NCBI GenBank assembly: GCA_029101345.1
Contig: JAQXQU010000213.1
Span: 1-34,640 of the forward strand
Length of the DNA: 34,640 nt
Source of the DNA: Erysipelotrichaceae bacterium
GTDB lineage: Bacteria > Bacillota_I > Bacilli_A > Erysipelotrichales > Erysipelotrichaceae
Direction: 5' to 3'
Shown: positions 31,074 to 34,640 of the stretch, piece by piece
Layout of the letters: the number at the start of each line of letters is the position of its first letter
Position numbering within the stretch: the first letter of the stretch is position 1
Notes under the pieces: generated by a model
Database searches by the model: none
Seen by the model: the letters and a program-made list of their open reading frames with translations, nothing else
What the model was told of the DNA's origin: nothing
Program-made: the position numbers and the translations under genes

Positions 31074-31409
31074 ATGGCAAAGAAAAAGGATACATCTGTA
31101 AAAGCTATTAATCAGCGCAAGAGAAAGAGAATATTGACTAAGATTGTTTCAATCTTCATTATCATTGTGGCAATCATGATCTTTGGTCAAGTTGGCAAGA
31201 AGCTCTATACCATGCTGTCCTTGCAGAAACAGGCAGAAACTGTTGAACAGGAACTGAAAGCTCTTGAAGATGAGAATGCATCACTGATATCAACTAGAGA
31301 TAAGCTTGAAGATCCTAATTATGTTCAGACTTATGCTAGAGGAGAATATATGTTCTCAAAGGGTGATGAGAAAGTATTCTATCTTCCATCAAATGCTGAA
31401 GGAGAATAA
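31074..31409 (+). CDS. divIC: septum formation initiator DivIC/FtsB family protein
   Basis: 111 residues. A basic cytosolic N-terminus (KKKDTSVKAINQRKRKR) precedes one membrane helix (about 24-42), then a coiled coil (LQKQAETVEQELKALEDENASL). The conserved end EDPNYVQTYARGEYMFSKGDEKVFYLP is the typical DivIC C-terminal region. It acts in the divisome with FtsL and DivIB at the outer face of the membrane. The genomic position after the S4 gene is conserved with Bacillus. It has its own promoter, and a hairpin overlaps its stop. Confidence 0.92.
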   Translation: MAKKKDTSVKAINQRKRKRILTKIVSIFIIIVAIMIFGQVGKKLYTMLSLQKQAETVEQELKALEDENASLISTRDKLEDPNYVQTYARGEYMFSKGDEKVFYLPSNAEGE

Positions 31410-31433
31410 AGCTTCGAAAGAAGCTTTTGTTTT
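31408..31433 (+). terminator. GAAA-capped hairpin between divIC and the NUDIX gene
   Basis: AAAGCTTC (31408-31415) and GAAGCTTT (31420-31427) form a perfect eight-base stem with a GAAA loop, followed by TGTTTT. It looks like a terminator, but the next ATG is at 31436 with no ribosome binding site of its own. If the hairpin folds, the GGAGA at 31401-31405 is brought to an effective distance of about ten unpaired bases from that ATG. Confidence 0.6.
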
Positions 31434-31435
31434 AT

Positions 31436-31969
31436 ATGGAAAAGAAAGCAAGAAGAGAAGAAATCTATCAAGGAAAAGTCATTCATGTCGTAAGGGACGA
31501 TGTTTTGCTTGATGATGGCAAAGTGGCTATCAGGGAAGTAGTCAAGCATAATGGAGGCGTTTGTGTAGCATTAAAGGATCATGATGATGGGAAGTTCTTT
31601 ATGGTCAGGCAGTATCGCTATTGCTTTAAGCGCAAGATGCTGGAATTCTGTGCTGGCAAATTGGAAAAGGATGAAGAACCGCTTGCGGCCATCAAAAGGG
31701 AATGTGAAGAGGAACTGGGCTATCAGGCCGAGAAGATCCAATACTTAGGGGAAATGATTCCAACCTGTGGCTATAGTACTGAAATCATCTATCTCTATTA
31801 TGCTGAGATGGGTGAAGCTGTTGGGCAGCATCTTGATGATGATGAAAGCATTGAGATTCGAAAATATAGTGCAAAGGAAATCGAGGATATGGTGAGGAAT
31901 GGTACAATCAAGGATGGGAAGACCATTTGCCTGCTGTATCATGTGATGATGGAGGGACTTGATGATTAA
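31436..31969 (+). CDS. NUDIX hydrolase, ADP-ribose pyrophosphatase type
   Basis: 177 residues. The start MEKKARREEIYQGKVIHVVRDDV is like the ADP-ribose pyrophosphatase (NudF/YqkG) group. The NUDIX box is complete: GKLEKDEEPLAAIKRECEEELGY fits G-x5-E-x7-R-E-[UV]-x-E-E-x-G-U (U = bulky aliphatic). It should split ADP-ribose, or a related nucleoside diphosphate, to AMP and a sugar phosphate, using Mg or Mn. No Shine-Dalgarno sequence lies at the normal distance. An upstream in-frame TTG (31427) is inside the hairpin and is unlikely. Its end overlaps the next gene by eight bases. Confidence 0.92.
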   Translation: MEKKARREEIYQGKVIHVVRDDVLLDDGKVAIREVVKHNGGVCVALKDHDDGKFFMVRQYRYCFKRKMLEFCAGKLEKDEEPLAAIKRECEEELGYQAEKIQYLGEMIPTCGYSTEIIYLYYAEMGEAVGQHLDDDESIEIRKYSAKEIEDMVRNGTIKDGKTICLLYHVMMEGLDD

Positions 31970-32753
31970 GGATTTTGACCAATTGTTTGAAGAACTGTCA
32001 GATCTGCCTTTTGAAGAGCGTTATGATTATGCCGATCAGTTTTTCACTAATAGCAATTATTATGAATATATCAAAGAGCTTCATGGCAATAAGAAAAGGG
32101 AAGAAAGCCTGAAACTGCTTTTTGATTGCCGTCAGGAACTCTTTGAGAAGGTTGACAGGATTCTTGGTTCGGATGTTCTTTGTGCGGAAGCCTACCTGAT
32201 AGCCATCTTTATCATGCCTGATCTTGATATCAGCAACTACTTCCGGGCTTTCCTGGATGAAAGAATTTGCTATGAGGAACTGGATGCCTTTGATCAGGAT
32301 TCCTATCTGCGTATTCTCAATATGCTTGTGGCCTATCTTATTGATCTTCATAACTACAGCTTTTCCTTGCAGGTTTTGGATATGATCGATAAATATGTGA
32401 CTCCTGACCTATCATCACTGATCAGAAGGGGCTATTGCCTGATGAAACTGGAACGGGCCGATGATTTTTATGACCTCTTCATCCAAAGCAACTTCCGTGA
32501 TCCCCTATTCTGCATCCATCTATTGATAACCTTGCTGAAGGCCAATGATGAAAAAAGAGCCAAAGAAGTCTATTTGGCAATGCTGGAAACCTATCCAGCC
32601 ATCATTGATCTTGTTCAGCCTTGGGAGAATGAAGATGATCCAGTTCTGGCTGTCTTTATGGACGCATTGGATGCGGCAGGTGATGATCTGCTTAGTGTTC
32701 CTTACTTCTTTGATTTCCTTGCATCCTGTACCCAAAAGCCTAATTATTCCTAA
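31962..32753 (+). CDS. helical-repeat protein of unknown function
   Basis: 263 residues from the ATG at 31962, which has GGAGGG five bases upstream in the end of the NUDIX gene. It is almost entirely helical and acidic with no membrane segment. Pairs of helices such as SLQVLDMIDKYVTPDLSSLIRRGYCLMKLERADDFYDLF suggest TPR-like repeats. It is encoded between NUDIX and tmk and probably co-transcribed; no family recognised. Confidence 0.75.
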   Translation: MIKDFDQLFEELSDLPFEERYDYADQFFTNSNYYEYIKELHGNKKREESLKLLFDCRQELFEKVDRILGSDVLCAEAYLIAIFIMPDLDISNYFRAFLDERICYEELDAFDQDSYLRILNMLVAYLIDLHNYSFSLQVLDMIDKYVTPDLSSLIRRGYCLMKLERADDFYDLFIQSNFRDPLFCIHLLITLLKANDEKRAKEVYLAMLETYPAIIDLVQPWENEDDPVLAVFMDALDAAGDDLLSVPYFFDFLASCTQKPNYS

Positions 32754-32768
32754 AAACAGGAGGTATAT

Positions 32769-33062
32769 ATGAGCATTAATATTGATGAATTAGCTAATAT
32801 CAAGGATCTTTTATCAACACTTGATGATGAGAGTGTTCTCTATGTCGAAGAAGATGGTGAAAACAAATATGTCATCATGACTTCTTCCCTTTATGAAGGT
32901 GTAGCTGAGGTTGCCGAAGCCTTGAAAAACGGGGCTGCAACTGCTATCAAGGTTGCCATGCCCAGCTTTGATCTATCCTATGAGGATTATGAAAATATCA
33001 AAAGACAGGTTGATGAAGCTTTGGACAAGGCATTTAGACCTAAGCCAGAAAAGCTTAATTAG
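32769..33062 (+). CDS. small acidic protein of unknown function
   Basis: 97 residues, with a strong AGGAGGT ribosome binding site. The N-terminal part (LLSTLDDESVLYVEEDGENKYVIMTSSLYEGVAEV) is a helix followed by two strands and another helix. This recalls Phd/YefM-type antitoxin folds, but no toxin gene is adjacent, so I give no function. The C-terminus is helical and basic. It ends eight bases before tmk, so it belongs to the same transcription unit. Confidence 0.7.
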   Translation: MSINIDELANIKDLLSTLDDESVLYVEEDGENKYVIMTSSLYEGVAEVAEALKNGAATAIKVAMPSFDLSYEDYENIKRQVDEALDKAFRPKPEKLN

Positions 33063-33070
33063 GAGACAGC

Positions 33071-33694
33071 ATGAAGGGATTGTTTATCACATTTGAAGGA
33101 CCGGATGGTTCAGGCAAGACGACAATTGCCACAAGAGTAGTTGAAGAACTGAAGAAGAGGGGCTTTGAAGTTGTCCATACCAGAGAACCTGGCGGCATTG
33201 ATATTGCAGAACAGATCAGAAATGTCATTCTTGATCCGAAGAATACCAGGATGGATGGCAAGACGGAAGCTTTGCTTTATGCAGCCTCAAGGCGCCAGCA
33301 TCTAGTGGAAAGAGTCTACCCGGCGCTAAATAATGGACAGATTGTCATCTGTGAAAGATTCCTTGATTCCTCCCTTGCCTATCAGGGCTATGGACGTCAA
33401 CTGGGCTTTGATGAAATCCTTTCAATCAATGCTTTTGCGATTGACGGCACCTATCCTGATAAGACCATCTATTTGGCTATTGATGAGGAAAAAGGCCTTG
33501 AAAGAATCAAAGATCGCAGTTTCAAAGACCGTCTGGATAAGGAATCCATTGACTTCCACCATCGGGTAAGTGAGGGATATCAGGAAGTCTTAAGAAGGTT
33601 TTCTGATCGCATATGCATCATTGATGCCAGCAACGATATCGAAACAGTCACCAGTGATTGCCTTAATGTCATAATGGGGCTCATCAATGGTTAA
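33071..33694 (+). CDS. tmk: thymidylate kinase
   Basis: 207 residues. The P-loop FEGPDGSGKTT is at about 8-18, followed by the dTMP kinase signature REPGG, then ERFLDSSLAYQGYGR and the lid-like RIKDRSFKDRLD. It phosphorylates dTMP to dTDP. The ribosome binding site is AGGAG. tmk and holB overlap by eight bases, an arrangement shared with many Firmicutes. Confidence 0.96.
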   Translation: MKGLFITFEGPDGSGKTTIATRVVEELKKRGFEVVHTREPGGIDIAEQIRNVILDPKNTRMDGKTEALLYAASRRQHLVERVYPALNNGQIVICERFLDSSLAYQGYGRQLGFDEILSINAFAIDGTYPDKTIYLAIDEEKGLERIKDRSFKDRLDKESIDFHHRVSEGYQEVLRRFSDRICIIDASNDIETVTSDCLNVIMGLING

Positions 33695-34640
33695 GGAAGA
33701 AATCAAAAAGAAGGAAAGCATTGTCTATGCCACATTAAGAAATGCCCTGCTAAGTGATTCTGTTGCCCATAGCTATCTATTTGCCGGTGACCTTAATCCC
33801 CTAAAGACCAGGACAGCAATTCTTTTAGCGCAAAGCATTGTGGAAGGCAAGGGTGACTTTGCTTGTGAAACCTGCAAGACCTGCAACCGAATCAAGCAGG
33901 GTCTTTATTATGATGTCAGATATCTGGATGGCCGCAAGGAATCAATCAAGGATGAGCAGATTGAAGATCTGCTGAATGAGTTTTCCAGGACTGCTTTGGA
34001 AAAAAGTGGCAAGAAAATCTATATTATTGACAATATCAACCATATGTCAAGCAAAGCTATGAACCATCTTTTGAAATTCATGGAAGAGCCAAGCAGTGAT
34101 AATACTTATGGCATCTTTATTACCGATGATATTGATGGCCTGCTTCCAACAATTGTCTCAAGATGCCAGACCATTACCTTTAAGACCCATGACTTTTCTG
34201 AAGCAAGGGAGCTTTATGAAAATGCAGGTTTTGAGACAATTGATGCCTATCTTCTTGTCAATGTCTTTCACAGCTTCAATGAGGAAATCAAGATAGATGA
34301 CAGCAGCTATTTGTTGGCGCTGGATGCCGTCAAAATGGTGATTGACCATCTGGACACCCCTTATGATCTTCCAGCCTTATTATATAAGCAGTTCTATCTG
34401 CCTTTTGGAAAAGGCCGGGAAAATGGCTTTATGGATGGTAGCGAATATTTCATGAAAATCTTCAGGACCATGCTTGAAGATGCCATTTCTGATAAGCGCC
34501 AGAATGATCATGAATATGATAGCTATTTATCAATCCTGCAAAGAAAACAGCCAGTTGAACTTCTGGGCATTATTAATGACATTTACAGCCGTTTTTCCTC
34601 AAGTGCTGATCGCAAGCTGTTGTTTGACCAAATGGCTTTT
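33687..34640 (+). CDS. holB: DNA polymerase III delta' subunit, 3' end outside window
   Basis: The frame is open from the ATG at 33687, eight bases inside tmk, to the last base of the window (318 codons seen). LLSDSVAHSYLFAG is followed by the zinc-binding CETCKTCNRIKQG, then KIYIIDNINHMSSKAMNHLLKFMEEP and VSRCQTITF, the clamp-loader delta' pattern. The P-loop position reads GDLNPLKTRT and lacks the Gly-Lys-Thr core, so ATP binding is not expected, as is usual for delta' proteins. It belongs to the clamp loader with DnaX and HolA. The tmk-holB pairing supports the call. Confidence 0.92.
   Translation, partial: MVKEEIKKKESIVYATLRNALLSDSVAHSYLFAGDLNPLKTRTAILLAQSIVEGKGDFACETCKTCNRIKQGLYYDVRYLDGRKESIKDEQIEDLLNEFSRTALEKSGKKIYIIDNINHMSSKAMNHLLKFMEEPSSDNTYGIFITDDIDGLLPTIVSRCQTITFKTHDFSEARELYENAGFETIDAYLLVNVFHSFNEEIKIDDSSYLLALDAVKMVIDHLDTPYDLPALLYKQFYLPFGKGRENGFMDGSEYFMKIFRTMLEDAISDKRQNDHEYDSYLSILQRKQPVELLGIINDIYSRFSSSADRKLLFDQMAF

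Noticed and set aside
1-34640. CRISPR array, tRNA or rRNA genes, insertion sequences
   Set aside because: No regularly spaced repeats, no cloverleaf-like segments with conserved T-arm sequence, and no transposase-like frames were found.

Overview
The window looks like chromosome from a low-GC Gram-positive bacterium. It is most like the Erysipelotrichia (Erysipelotrichaceae/Coprobacillaceae-type gut Firmicutes). The reasons are the AT-rich coding with AGGAGG-type ribosome binding sites, CcpA-type cre sites, a T-box leader, a type III glutamine synthetase, and a compact Firmicutes core order pth-mfd-S4 protein-divIC that lacks the sporulation genes (spoVT, yabP/Q) found there in Bacillus. No tRNA, rRNA, transposase, phage gene or CRISPR array was seen. 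Species assignment is inference.

Layout. 1-3430: tail of a DUF4186 protein, a membrane HD-GYP phosphodiesterase, a histidine phosphatase, a small lipoprotein, and a convergent four-TM membrane protein. 3430-11110: a sugar-uptake locus of two transcription units, each preceded by a cre-like site. Unit one is EIIA (mannose family), a zinc alcohol dehydrogenase and a class II ketose-bisphosphate aldolase. Unit two is EIIB, EIIC, EIID, a second closely related zinc dehydrogenase and an iron-type alcohol dehydrogenase. No sugar-phosphate kinase and no dedicated regulator gene are present. The set suggests import with phosphorylation, oxidation of the (probably polyol) phosphate, aldol cleavage, and reduction of an aldehyde product. 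The substrate cannot be read from sequence. 11128-13309: a degenerate M28-peptidase-like membrane protein, an EamA-type transporter and a tautomerase. 13344-14051 (minus): an acidic, repeat-containing helical protein.

14128-19281 (minus): asparagine synthetase, type III glutamine synthetase and a PLP aminotransferase form one operon behind an Asn-type T-box leader. One nitrogen-assimilation unit would thus answer to uncharged tRNA-Asn. 19494-23912: an unknown protein, then XpaC, a second unknown protein and a two-module AAA+ protein. In the AAA+ protein a decayed Clp-type ATPase is fused to an intact CbxX/SpoVK-type ATPase. This is the least understood group in the window.

23949-34640: housekeeping genes mnmE, tatD, a hypothetical, pth, mfd, an S4 RNA-binding protein (RqcP-like), divIC, a NUDIX hydrolase, two hypotheticals, tmk and the start of holB, which runs off the window. 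Several genes here and elsewhere have a TATAAT-like -10 box ending 6-7 nt before the ATG and no Shine-Dalgarno sequence, so leaderless transcripts look common in this genome.
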